Shown here piece by piece: positions 26,521 to 34,662 of a DNA stretch of 64,000 nt. Under the pieces are notes generated by a model. That model made no database searches. It saw only the letters and a program-made list of their open reading frames with translations, and had not been told where the DNA came from. Location of the stretch: contig NZ_JFHC01000013.1 in assembly GCF_000698595.1 (NCBI RefSeq), forward strand, positions 54,186 through 118,185, given 5' to 3'. Each line of letters begins with the position of its first letter. The first letter of the stretch is position 1. The DNA is from Caballeronia glathei (GTDB lineage Bacteria > Pseudomonadota > Gammaproteobacteria > Burkholderiales > Burkholderiaceae). Position numbers and translations under genes: made by a program.

Positions 26521-27954
26521 ATGTCTCGTGCAGGACAGTTTTATATCGATGGACAATGGGTCGACCCGTCGTCGTCGTCGGCATGGTTCGATCTGATCGA
26601 TCCGTCTACTGAAGCGAAAGTCGGGCAACTGGCGATAGGTAACGCGGCGGATGTCGATCGCGCCGTTTCCGCGGCGCGGCGTGCGTTCCCGAAGAACGCA
26701 CAGACCAGCGTCGCCGATCGCATTGCGATGTTGCAGCGGATTCTGCAGATCTACGAACGCCGCTATGACGAATTCGCCGAGGCGATGCGCATCGAAATGG
26801 GTGCGCCGATCACGTTTGCACGCAACGGGCAGGCGGCGCGCGGACCCGCGCATCTGAATGCACTGATCGGCGTGCTCGAGAACTTCGCGTTTGAAGAGCA
26901 ACGCGGCAGCACGCGTCTGCGAATGGAGCCGGTCGGCGTATGCGGGCTCATCACGCCGTGGAACTGGCCGGTGAACCAGATCGTCGTCAAGATTGCACCG
27001 GCGCTTGCGGCGGGCTGCACGATGGTGCTGAAGCCGAGCGAGTTCTCGGCGCTCAGCGCGCTCCTGTTCGCCGAAGTGCTCGACGAGGCTGGCGTTCCGG
27101 CGGGCGTTTTCAACCTCGTGAACGGCGACGGCCCCGGCGTGGGCGCTGCGATCGCCGCGCATCCGGATATCGATATGGTCTCGTTCACCGGCTCGACGCG
27201 CGCCGGCATTCTGGTCGCGAAGACGGCTGCGGATACGGTCAAGCGCGTGGCGCAGGAACTCGGCGGCAAGTCGGCAAACATCCTGCTCGACGATGTGAAC
27301 CTGGACGAAGCCGTCGCGCGCGGTGTCACGGCGTGTTTTACCAACTCCGGACAGTCGTGTTCGATTCCGACGCGCATGCTGGTGCCCCGTCATCTGATGA
27401 ACGATGCCGCGCAGATCGCGAAGCGGGCCGCACAGGCGTACCGTGTCGGCGCGACCGACAAGGTCACGACGCAGCTTGGCCCGCTCGTCAACCGCAATCA
27501 GTTCGAGCGCGTGCAGACGCTGATTCAGACAGGCATCGATGAAGGCGCACGGCTCGTTACCGGCGGCACCGGCCGGCCGGAAGGCCTGGCCAAAGGCTGG
27601 TTCGTCAAGCCGACGATCTTCGCCGACGTTACCCCGGACATGACTATCGCACGTGAAGAGATCTTCGGGCCCGTGCTTTCGATGATGCCTTACGACACCG
27701 AAGCAGAAGCGATCGAGATCGCCAACGGCACCGACTACGGCCTCGCCGCGTACGTTCAGTCCAGCGACATTGAGCGCGCCCGCAAGGTGGGGCGCGAACT
27801 GCGCGCGGGCGGCGTGCACCTGAACTACCCCGTGGTCGATTTCAACGCGCCGTTCGGCGGCTACAAACGTTCAGGCAACGGGCGCGAATGGGGCGAAGCG
27901 GGGCTGCGCGAATACCTCGAAATCAAGTCGATGGTGGGCTACGGCACGGACTGA
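26521..27954 (+). CDS. NAD(P)-dependent aldehyde dehydrogenase
   Basis: A 477-residue aldehyde dehydrogenase. The cofactor-binding PWNWPVNQ block, the FTGSTRAG turn, general-base Glu246 (ELGGKS) and nucleophile Cys280 (NSGQSCS) are all present, so it should be active. GGAG lies six bases before ATG 26521; TTG 26494 and ATG 26509 are weaker choices. It is close to betaine/aldehyde oxidising members rather than to CoA-acylating methylmalonate-semialdehyde forms. It follows copy 3 of the hydroxyacid dehydrogenase by 33 bases and should oxidise the aldehyde that step makes. Confidence 0.92.
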   Translation: MSRAGQFYIDGQWVDPSSSSAWFDLIDPSTEAKVGQLAIGNAADVDRAVSAARRAFPKNAQTSVADRIAMLQRILQIYERRYDEFAEAMRIEMGAPITFARNGQAARGPAHLNALIGVLENFAFEEQRGSTRLRMEPVGVCGLITPWNWPVNQIVVKIAPALAAGCTMVLKPSEFSALSALLFAEVLDEAGVPAGVFNLVNGDGPGVGAAIAAHPDIDMVSFTGSTRAGILVAKTAADTVKRVAQELGGKSANILLDDVNLDEAVARGVTACFTNSGQSCSIPTRMLVPRHLMNDAAQIAKRAAQAYRVGATDKVTTQLGPLVNRNQFERVQTLIQTGIDEGARLVTGGTGRPEGLAKGWFVKPTIFADVTPDMTIAREEIFGPVLSMMPYDTEAEAIEIANGTDYGLAAYVQSSDIERARKVGRELRAGGVHLNYPVVDFNAPFGGYKRSGNGREWGEAGLREYLEIKSMVGYGTD

Positions 27955-27994
27955 CGCATCCCGTGTCGCGGTCTAAAAAATTTTGCTCGAATGG

Positions 27995-28007
27995 ATTGTA
28001 GGACAAT
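27995..28007. promoter_or_regulatory. Inverted repeat, GntR/FCD-type operator candidate
   Basis: ATTGT-AGG-ACAAT: perfect five-base arms around three bases, fitting the TNGT-N3-ACNA pattern known for FCD-type GntR regulators such as VanR and FadR. It lies 56 bases upstream of the start at 28063, in the 108-base gap after the aldehyde dehydrogenase gene. The FCD-type GntR regulator at 32237 is the obvious candidate to bind it. Confidence 0.5.
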
Positions 28008-28062
28008 CGGTCACGAAGACGAATATTCAGATTTGCATCACGAACTGCAGAGGAAACAGACG

Positions 28063-28455
28063 ATGGAAGACAACAACCGTTTTGAACAAGGCTTCGCGAA
28101 CCGCAAGGAAGTGCTGGGCGCGGGGCACGTCGAAAAGTCGTGGGCCAACGCCGACGACTTCAACCGGCCCATGCAGAAGCTTGTCACCGAGTATTGCTGG
28201 GGTGACATCTGGGGCGACCAGACATTGCCATTCAGGACGCGAAGCATGTTGAACATCGGCATGCTCACCGCGATGAGCCAGCACCACGAATTGTCGGTGC
28301 ATGTGAAGGGCGCGCTGAAGAATGGCGTCACGAAGGATGAGATCCGCGCAGTGCTGCTGCAGGCCGCGGTGTATTGCGGTATGCCGCTCGCTCTTGCGGC
28401 GTTTCGTGTGGCGACGGAAGCGATCAAGGCGTACGAGGCTGAAGCGATCAAGTAA
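28063..28455 (+). CDS. Carboxymuconolactone decarboxylase family protein (PcaC-like)
   Basis: A 130-residue single-domain AhpD-fold protein resembling 4-carboxymuconolactone decarboxylase. It has HHELSVHVKGALKNGVTKDE and AVYCGMPLALAAFRVA, the conserved family block. AGAGGAAA precedes the ATG at 28063. PcaC removes CO2 from a lactone acid in aromatic degradation, but the family also holds other decarboxylases, so the substrate stays open. The start of this gene is preceded by an inverted repeat, so it may open a sub-operon with the following transporter. Confidence 0.88.
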   Translation: MEDNNRFEQGFANRKEVLGAGHVEKSWANADDFNRPMQKLVTEYCWGDIWGDQTLPFRTRSMLNIGMLTAMSQHHELSVHVKGALKNGVTKDEIRAVLLQAAVYCGMPLALAAFRVATEAIKAYEAEAIK

Positions 28456-28557
28456 AGAGGCGACGCCCATGCCCGGACCGTTTCGCAGCATGCCGCGGAC
28501 CGGAAAGCGACAGCACGCATCCGCGAGTGATGCGGCATAACGATATTGGAGACATGC

Positions 28558-29907
28558 ATGAAAGCGCTGACAGCAGACAACGTCGCCCGGGACGGGAGCG
28601 AGAGTGCAGTCGATGCGAAGAGGCGTAACGCGATCAAGGGCGCGTTCTTCTCCGAGTTCATCGACATGTTCGACATCTATCTGCCGGTGGTGGTCCTTTC
28701 GCCGGTGCTCTTCTTCTTCCAGCCGCCGCATCTTTCTGGCGGCATGGAGGCGATTCTTGCCTCGCTTGTGTTTATCACCACGCTGCTCGGCCGGCCGATC
28801 GGCGCCCTGATGTTCGGCATGGTGGCCGATCGCATCGGCCGGCGCAAGGCGTCGATCTATTCGGTGTCGGGCTTTGGCGTCGTCACGCTCTTGATTGCGC
28901 TTCTGCCCGGGTATGAAAGCATCGGCATCGTGTCGTACTGGCTGCTGGTACTGCTGCGTTTCGTCGACGGCATCTTCCTCGGCGGAGGCTATACCGGCGC
29001 CATGCCGCTTGCGATCGAGTATTCGAAGAAGGAGCAGCGCGGTTTTGTCGGCGGGCTGATCATCGCCGGGTTTCCGGCCGCGTATGTGACGATCAATCTG
29101 GTTGCGATGCTGATGTTCGTGCTCTTTCCGCTCAACGGTGTGAATTCGCCTTACGCGCAGTGGGGCTGGCGGGTTCCATTCGTTATCGGCGCGTTGCTGG
29201 CAGGCGTGCTCGCGCTGTACTACGTGCACAAGGTCGCGGAATCAGAAATCTGGGAGAGTGAAACCGGAGAGAGCAGCGAGAAGAGCGAAAAGCTGCCGCT
29301 GTCGGACCTGATTCGCGGCAAGAGCGGCCGCAACCTGATCCAGGTGCTGCTGATGATGAGCGGCTTCTGGCTCACGCAGAACATCATCACGATTTTCCTT
29401 CCCACCGGCTTGCTGGTTCACACGCTGCATCTGAGCGGCTTCCAGATGACCTCGACGCTGCTGCTGTCGTATTTCGTCCTGTTCTTCAGCTATATCGGCG
29501 CCGGCATGCTGGGGCAGAAGATCGGCCGCCGCCGCTTCTTCGTGATCGTCGGGCCGCTGATCGCTACCGTCGGCGCCGCGCTGCTGTATGTGCTGTCGAA
29601 CGTCGACGGCCTGTCGCTTGCGACGATCATGCTGCTCGTCTGCGTACTCGCGGTGCTCGTGACCTCGCCGTGGGGCGTGATCGTCACGTACATCAACGAG
29701 CGTTTCGTGACCGATGTGCGCGCAACCGGCTTCGGCGTCGGCTTCAGTCTGTCCGTGATCATCCCCTCGTTCTACGCGTTCTATATGAACTGGCTCGGTG
29801 CGTTCATGCCGCTGCGGATGACGCCCGTGGTGCTGCTGTGTATCGGCGGCGTGATCGGCATGATCGGCGCGTGGATGGGACCGGAGACAAAGGACGTCGA
29901 TTTCTGA
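28558..29907 (+). CDS. MFS transporter, metabolite:H+ symporter type
   Basis: A 449-residue twelve-segment transporter, from a different MFS branch than the two paralogous transporters at 17219 and 19772. Early residues FIDMFDIYLPVVVL, loop DRIGRRKAS and the QKIGRRRF motif in the second half point to the metabolite:H+ or sialate-like symporter group. GGAG lies six bases before ATG 28558, correctly spaced for that start; a further ATG at 28554 is out of frame. It is the third transporter in this cluster, which suggests uptake of more than one related acid or export of an intermediate. Confidence 0.9.
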   Translation: MKALTADNVARDGSESAVDAKRRNAIKGAFFSEFIDMFDIYLPVVVLSPVLFFFQPPHLSGGMEAILASLVFITTLLGRPIGALMFGMVADRIGRRKASIYSVSGFGVVTLLIALLPGYESIGIVSYWLLVLLRFVDGIFLGGGYTGAMPLAIEYSKKEQRGFVGGLIIAGFPAAYVTINLVAMLMFVLFPLNGVNSPYAQWGWRVPFVIGALLAGVLALYYVHKVAESEIWESETGESSEKSEKLPLSDLIRGKSGRNLIQVLLMMSGFWLTQNIITIFLPTGLLVHTLHLSGFQMTSTLLLSYFVLFFSYIGAGMLGQKIGRRRFFVIVGPLIATVGAALLYVLSNVDGLSLATIMLLVCVLAVLVTSPWGVIVTYINERFVTDVRATGFGVGFSLSVIIPSFYAFYMNWLGAFMPLRMTPVVLLCIGGVIGMIGAWMGPETKDVDF

Positions 29908-29944
29908 AACCAGTACTCAGCCTCCAATACTCAGGCAGGAAACC

Positions 29945-30841
29945 ATGAACAAGGAACGAATCGGATTTATCGGGCTCGGCAACATGGGCGGGCGCATGAC
30001 GCGCCGCATGGTCGAAGCGGGAATAGACGTGCTCGGCTACGACCCGCTGCCCGCGCGTGCCGAAGCCGCCGGCGCGCGGGTGGCTGAATCGGTGCGCGAG
30101 GTGGTCGTCCATGCAGACATCGTGCTGCTGTCGTTGCCGGACAGTCGTGTCGTGGAAGCGGTGGCGGAAGGTGATGACGGCATTCTCGCGCACTGTCGTG
30201 CGGGTCAGACGGTGATCGACCTGAGTACTGCCGCGGCGAGTTCGACGATCCGGCTGAACGAGCGGTTCAGTCAACGCGGCGTGCAGTATATCGACGCCGG
30301 CATTTCCGGCGGCGCCGCGGCAGCGGAGAAGGGCGCACTGACCTTGATGGTAGGCGGCGACGCTGCCGCGATCGAAAGCGTGCAATGGGTCTTCAAGCCG
30401 ATTGCTGCGAAAGTGCAGCGCATGGGTGAGAGCGGCGCGGGACACACCACCAAGCTGCTGAACAATTTTCTCAACGCAGTGAGCCTTGCGGCCACCGCTG
30501 AAGTGATGGTCGCGGGCAAGAAGGCCGGGCTCGATCTGCATCGGCTGCTCGACGTGCTCAACAGCAGCAGCGGTGTCAATTTCGCGACGCAGAACCGTTT
30601 TCCGAAGATCGTCGATGGTGACTATCTGGAGGGCGGACTCACCGCAAAGCTGATGACGAAGGATGTGGTGCTGTATATCGACCGCATTCGCGAGCTCGGC
30701 GTGTCGTCGCTCAATGCGTCGGGACCGCTGGCGAGTTTCGGTCTCGCGACGGCGCTCGGCTACGGCGACCAGATCAGCAACCGCGTCGTCGATGCGATCG
30801 GCGACGTGTCCGGCGGTGTGCGGCTCAAGGATCAGGCTTGA
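29945..30841 (+). CDS. 3-hydroxyisobutyrate dehydrogenase-like, copy 4
   Basis: A 298-residue beta-hydroxyacid dehydrogenase with GFIGLGNMG at residues 7-15 and the catalytic lysine in TKLLNN. The substrate loop reads DAGISGG, whereas the other three copies have DAPVSGG; this single difference next to the substrate could change specificity. AGGA precedes the ATG. It lies between the third transporter and the cupin gene. It is expected in the cytoplasm and uses NAD(P). Confidence 0.92.
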   Translation: MNKERIGFIGLGNMGGRMTRRMVEAGIDVLGYDPLPARAEAAGARVAESVREVVVHADIVLLSLPDSRVVEAVAEGDDGILAHCRAGQTVIDLSTAAASSTIRLNERFSQRGVQYIDAGISGGAAAAEKGALTLMVGGDAAAIESVQWVFKPIAAKVQRMGESGAGHTTKLLNNFLNAVSLAATAEVMVAGKKAGLDLHRLLDVLNSSSGVNFATQNRFPKIVDGDYLEGGLTAKLMTKDVVLYIDRIRELGVSSLNASGPLASFGLATALGYGDQISNRVVDAIGDVSGGVRLKDQA

Positions 30842-30859
30842 TCAACCAGGAGGCAGGCA

Positions 30860-31249
30860 ATGAAAGTATTTCACGGCAGGGCGAACGGCACGGTTTCCGA
30901 GCAACGCTCGGATACGTTCAGCGGTGTGGTGTGGGCCGATCCGATCATGCCGACGACCGACAAGGTGACCGTCGCGAACGTGTTCTTCTCGCCGGGCGCG
31001 CGCACCTACTGGCACGCGCATGAGCAGGGGCAGATCCTTCAGGTGACGTCGGGATGCGGCTGGATCTGCGTGGACGGCGGCGAGCCGCAAATGATCCGCC
31101 AGGGGGACGTGGTGTGGATCGGTGCGAACGAGCGGCACTGGCATGGCGCGGGATCGGATACGTACATGGTCCATACCGCGACATCGCTCGGCAAGACGAT
31201 GTGGTCCGAAGAGGTTGCCGAGGAGGTGTATCGACGTGCGTCGCGCTGA
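30860..31249 (+). CDS. Cupin-fold protein
   Basis: A 129-residue single-cupin protein. Metal ligands are visible as His52, His54 and Gln58 (WHAHEQGQ) and a later His in ERHWHGAG. AGGAGG lies before the ATG at 30860. Small cupins of this type act as decarboxylases, dioxygenases or isomerases on organic acids and are frequent partners of carboxymuconolactone-decarboxylase-fold proteins. It is followed 100 bases later by a double-domain member of that family. The reaction is unknown. Confidence 0.87.
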   Translation: MKVFHGRANGTVSEQRSDTFSGVVWADPIMPTTDKVTVANVFFSPGARTYWHAHEQGQILQVTSGCGWICVDGGEPQMIRQGDVVWIGANERHWHGAGSDTYMVHTATSLGKTMWSEEVAEEVYRRASR

Positions 31250-31349
31250 GCGCCGGCTCGCGTTCGGTCTGTCAATGGCGGTTGCGGACCTACCGGTGCG
31301 CTGCTGCCCTGTCGTCGCGCGCGACGTCGCGCAGCAGGAGCAAAAGACG

Positions 31350-32120
31350 ATGAGTCTTACGGAAAAGGAGCAGGCAATCAAGGATGCCTTCGTTCACGTT
31401 CACCACACGTGGGACGCGCAATGGGAGAGCATCCTGCGCCTCGACGCGGATTTTCTCGAAGCATATCTGCAGTTCTCGGCGGTGCCGTGGAAGAAGAATC
31501 ATCTGTCGCCGAAGGTCAAGGCGTTCGTTTCGATCACCGCGTGCGCCGCTGCGACGCATCTGTATGCGCCCGGGATCGCGCAGCATCTGCGCGCGGCGAT
31601 CCTTTTCGGGGCGACGCGTGAAGAGTTGATGGAGGTGCTGGAACTGGCGAGCACGGTCGGCATTCACGCATCGAATGTCGGCGTGCCGGTGCTGCTCGAA
31701 GTGCTCGAGGAAGAAGGACTGCGCAAGGGCCCCCAGCCGCTCGACGAAAGACGCGAGGCGCTGAAGAAGAGCTTCATCGAGAATCGCGGCTACTGGCATG
31801 CCTCGTGGGAAGGGCTGCTGGAACTCGATCCGGAACTGTTCGATGCATACGTGGCGTTTTCATCGGTACCGTGGAAGACGGGCGTGCTCGAGCCGAAAAT
31901 CAAGGAACTGATGTATTGCGCCTTCGACGCCGCGGCCACACATCTGTACGTGCCCGGTTTGAAGCTGCATATGCGCAATGCGATCCGCTATGGCGCGACG
32001 GCGGAAGAAATCATGGAAGTGCTGGAGATTGTCAGCATGATCGGCATTCACGGTGCCGCCGTCGCGGCGCCGATGCTGGAGAAGGCGCTCGCGGAAGCGC
32101 CGGCGGCGCGCTCAGGTTAA
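31350..32120 (+). CDS. Tandem carboxymuconolactone decarboxylase-fold protein
   Basis: A 256-residue protein with two copies of one domain. Residues about 8-120 and 132-245 align end to end: each has a WxxxWE/Q region, (A/F)SxVPWK, AAATHLY(A/V)PG and a GATxEE(L/I)MEVLE helix followed by GIH. Such duplicated AhpD-fold proteins may act as decarboxylases or redox helpers; the redox CxxC of AhpD itself is not seen, so the active site is uncertain. AGGAG precedes the ATG at 31350. It closes the catabolic run before the GntR gene. Confidence 0.85.
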   Translation: MSLTEKEQAIKDAFVHVHHTWDAQWESILRLDADFLEAYLQFSAVPWKKNHLSPKVKAFVSITACAAATHLYAPGIAQHLRAAILFGATREELMEVLELASTVGIHASNVGVPVLLEVLEEEGLRKGPQPLDERREALKKSFIENRGYWHASWEGLLELDPELFDAYVAFSSVPWKTGVLEPKIKELMYCAFDAAATHLYVPGLKLHMRNAIRYGATAEEIMEVLEIVSMIGIHGAAVAAPMLEKALAEAPAARSG

Positions 32121-32212
32121 GGGAAGACACCATACACGGGTCGCCTGTAAAGCCGCACGGACGACGCACCAGGCCTCTGTTCGAGTCGTGACATCTAGTA
32201 TCATAGGGGGCA

Positions 32213-32235
32213 GGATTGTCAGACGGGAATACAAT
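32213..32235 (+). promoter_or_regulatory. Operator/promoter-like motif at gntR start
   Basis: GGATTGT at 32213-32219, then GAC at 32222-32224, GGAATA at 32226-32231 and AAT at 32233-32235. The same order and spacing occurs at the promoter spacer of the 19772 gene. It immediately precedes or overlaps the start of the GntR gene, as expected for autoregulation. A second short palindrome-like TAGTATCATAG is at 32196-32206. Confidence 0.45.
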
Positions 32236-32236
32236 A

Positions 32237-32917
32237 ATGGCAGAGAATATGGGTTTGGTCCGGCCGGAGACCTTGCGCCACCAGGTCGAGCACGTGCTTC
32301 GCCAGGCGATCATGTCTGGGCGCTTCGCGCCGGGCGCGCGGCTGATCGAACGCGAGCTGTGCGAGACGCTGGGTGTGAGCCGCACGTCGGTGCGTGAAGC
32401 GCTTCGCAGACTCGAGGCGGAGCGTCTCGTATGCAGCGTGCCGCACAAGGGGCCGATGGTCGCGGTCATCTCGAAGCAGGAGGCCTCCGAACTCTACGCG
32501 ATTCGTGGCCTGCTGGAAGGCTTCGCGGCGGGCGAATTCGCGCGCATCGCCGACGATGGCGCTATCGCCCGCTTCGGCGAAGCGGCCAAGGCATTGCGGG
32601 CCCAGGCGCTTGCCGGCGATCAAAGCGGCGTGCTCAAGGCCAAGACCGATCTCTATGACATCCTGCTCGACAATTGCGGCAACACGCTGGTCAAGGACAT
32701 CCTGACGAGCCTGTATTCGCGGGTCAACCTGCTGCGGGCGACCTCACTGATGCATCCCGACCGGCTGCCGTCGAGCCTGCGCGAAATCGACAAGCTGTAC
32801 AAGGCCCTCAAGGCGCGCGATGCACAGGCTGCGGAAGCGGCTGCGCGGCTGCATGTCGCCAACGCTGAAAAGGCGGCGCTGCGGATGCTGGACAATACAA
32901 AAGAAGCGGACGAGTAA
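32237..32917 (+). CDS. GntR-family regulator, FCD type
   Basis: A 226-residue transcription factor with a winged helix-turn-helix (residues about 10-75; ERELCETLGVSRTSVREALRRLEAERLV) and an all-alpha FCD effector domain. FCD regulators usually repress catabolic operons and release DNA when an organic acid binds. The start is read as ATG 32237 with a GGGAA eight bases away; TTG 32216 and ATG 32249 are alternatives. It is the last gene of the catabolic run. Operator-like motifs are found upstream of this gene and of 28063 and 19772. Confidence 0.9.
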   Translation: MAENMGLVRPETLRHQVEHVLRQAIMSGRFAPGARLIERELCETLGVSRTSVREALRRLEAERLVCSVPHKGPMVAVISKQEASELYAIRGLLEGFAAGEFARIADDGAIARFGEAAKALRAQALAGDQSGVLKAKTDLYDILLDNCGNTLVKDILTSLYSRVNLLRATSLMHPDRLPSSLREIDKLYKALKARDAQAAEAAARLHVANAEKAALRMLDNTKEADE

Positions 32918-33085
32918 AAGCCGCGCGTTTCCCCAGAACATCGCGGTGGGGCGGCTCAGCAGCCACCCAACGGGCAAATTGCGAGCGGGTACGAGTGTTG
33001 CGTGACAAACGTGGTTGGACCGGGCCGCGGCGGGTGCGCTCCGGAATCGATTGAACGTAACCCTCACGGAAACGCAGGAGACGAC

Positions 33086-33703
33086 ATGCCCAAAAGCAAA
33101 TCACGAGATGCATGCGAACTTGGAATCGCTTTTATCGATGCGCAACTATTGACCCTCTATACCCACGCGAGTTTGCTGGCCGACTGGATCGAGAAAGGCG
33201 AAAAGACGCCAGACCCGAGCGCGGCACAACGCCTGTTCACTGTGAAGCGTGCTCATCCGGAACGTCACGCGCACAGCGAAGACGGCACGCCGACGAAGAG
33301 CGCTCCGCCAGCCCTCTCGCTTTCGTGGCCGGAATTCGGCGACGCCTCGCAGCGCATGGCCTTCGCGTTGCGCGTCCCGAATACCAACGCGATTATCGCG
33401 GTGGCCGACTTCTTTGAAGTTCATCAGATGTCGAGTTCGAGAACGCCTGAGGTGCAGTTTCTGATGCGTCTGCGCGACGCCGCTTTGAACGACAATACGT
33501 TCCGGATCAGCACCGATGAATACCTGCCGCATGCCGCGTATGGTGGCCTGATCGTCGATGAGAAGCTCAACGGCACGCTGCTGCTCGGCGATGGAGTCAA
33601 GCCCGGCTTCATGGAACTGGGCGATACGGTCGGCTTGCTGCGCTATCTGGCGAATCTCCTGAGGAGCATGCAGACAGTAATCAGCGCCGGCGACGCCGGC
33701 TGA
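33086..33703 (+). CDS. Unknown protein, 205 residues
   Basis: A 205-residue protein of unknown function. AGGAG at 33076-33080 gives a convincing start at 33086; the frame upstream is unconserved. It begins MPKSKSRDACELGIAFID, has no signal peptide or membrane segment, and looks globular with mixed secondary structure. It stands alone between the GntR gene and the convergent amidohydrolase gene. Codon use is like its neighbours. I cannot assign a family. Confidence 0.6.
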   Translation: MPKSKSRDACELGIAFIDAQLLTLYTHASLLADWIEKGEKTPDPSAAQRLFTVKRAHPERHAHSEDGTPTKSAPPALSLSWPEFGDASQRMAFALRVPNTNAIIAVADFFEVHQMSSSRTPEVQFLMRLRDAALNDNTFRISTDEYLPHAAYGGLIVDEKLNGTLLLGDGVKPGFMELGDTVGLLRYLANLLRSMQTVISAGDAG

Positions 33704-33825
33704 ATCAGGCAAGTCGAACCGGCGATCCTCTTCCGGTCAATGGTATCCGGCGTGCCATTCGCGCAGGCAGCGATCGTCGAGACTGAAAATCCCAGGCGAG
33801 GCCGCTTTGCGAGATGCTGGAGTCT

Positions 33826-34662
33826 TCACGTATCGAACCCATACAGTTTCGCAGCATTGTCCGAGAGGACCATCCGACGCGCGGATTGATCGGACGCCCA
33901 GAGCGAGAGAAGCTCGAGCATGTCCCGGTCGTCGGGCACGGGCTTGCGATTCGGATGCGGCCAGTTGCTCGCCCACAGGCAACGCTCGGGGTTCGCCGCT
34001 ACGAGTGCACGGGCAAGCATGCTGACATCGTCATAGTTCGGTGGTCCGATCCGCGACGTTTCGTAGGGCGCGGAAACCTTCACCCATGTGCGTCCCGCAT
34101 CAAGGAGGCGGAGCAGACTTTGAAAGCCGGGATGGTCCGTCCCGACAGGCTCCAGAAACTTGCCGATATGATCGATGGTCAGCAGGCAGGGCAGCGCCCG
34201 CAGGCGCGCTTCGAACTGAGCAAGGTCGCGGCCGTCGAGTTGCAGGTTGATAACCCAGCCGAATTCTGCGATGCGCCGGGCAAGCAATTCGAGGTCGTCC
34301 CAGCCGAGCAGTCCGCCACTGCCGGGGATCATCATGAAACGAACGCCGCGCACGCCGGCATCGTGCATCTCCTGCAATTGGGCCATGGGCGCGTCGGAAC
34401 GCACAATGGCAATTCCACGTGCCGCGCCGTCCGAAAGGGCCAGTGCGTCGAGCATGCAGCGGTTGTCGTAGCCGTAGCCGGTTGGCTGCACGAGTATCGC
34501 CCGGGTCAGGCCAAGGCGGCGCTGCACGGCCGTGTAGTCCTGCCACGATGCCTGCGGCGGCCCGAACGTCGATGTGCTTGCGAGTGGATATCGCTCGAGT
34601 TCGTAAATATGCACGTGGCAATCGCACGCATGGTTCACGGTGGCTTCTGGCGTGTCGATCAC
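33826..34662 (-). CDS. Amidohydrolase-2 family, 2-pyrone-dicarboxylate lactonase-like
   Basis: A 278-residue TIM-barrel hydrolase of the amidohydrolase-2 group, resembling 2-pyrone-4,6-dicarboxylate lactonase (LigI). DCHVHIY lies near the N-terminus, and further His/Asp strings are TIDHIGKF and WASNWPHPN near the end. LigI-type enzymes open a lactone ring without needing a metal. GTG 34662 overlaps the stop of the upstream 2-hydroxyacid dehydrogenase gene by four bases, with AGGAG upstream, so translation is coupled. Substrate is probably a lactone or hydroxyacid brought in by the TRAP system of this operon. Confidence 0.85.
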   Translation of the reverse strand: MIDTPEATVNHACDCHVHIYELERYPLASTSTFGPPQASWQDYTAVQRRLGLTRAILVQPTGYGYDNRCMLDALALSDGAARGIAIVRSDAPMAQLQEMHDAGVRGVRFMMIPGSGGLLGWDDLELLARRIAEFGWVINLQLDGRDLAQFEARLRALPCLLTIDHIGKFLEPVGTDHPGFQSLLRLLDAGRTWVKVSAPYETSRIGPPNYDDVSMLARALVAANPERCLWASNWPHPNRKPVPDDRDMLELLSLWASDQSARRMVLSDNAAKLYGFDT

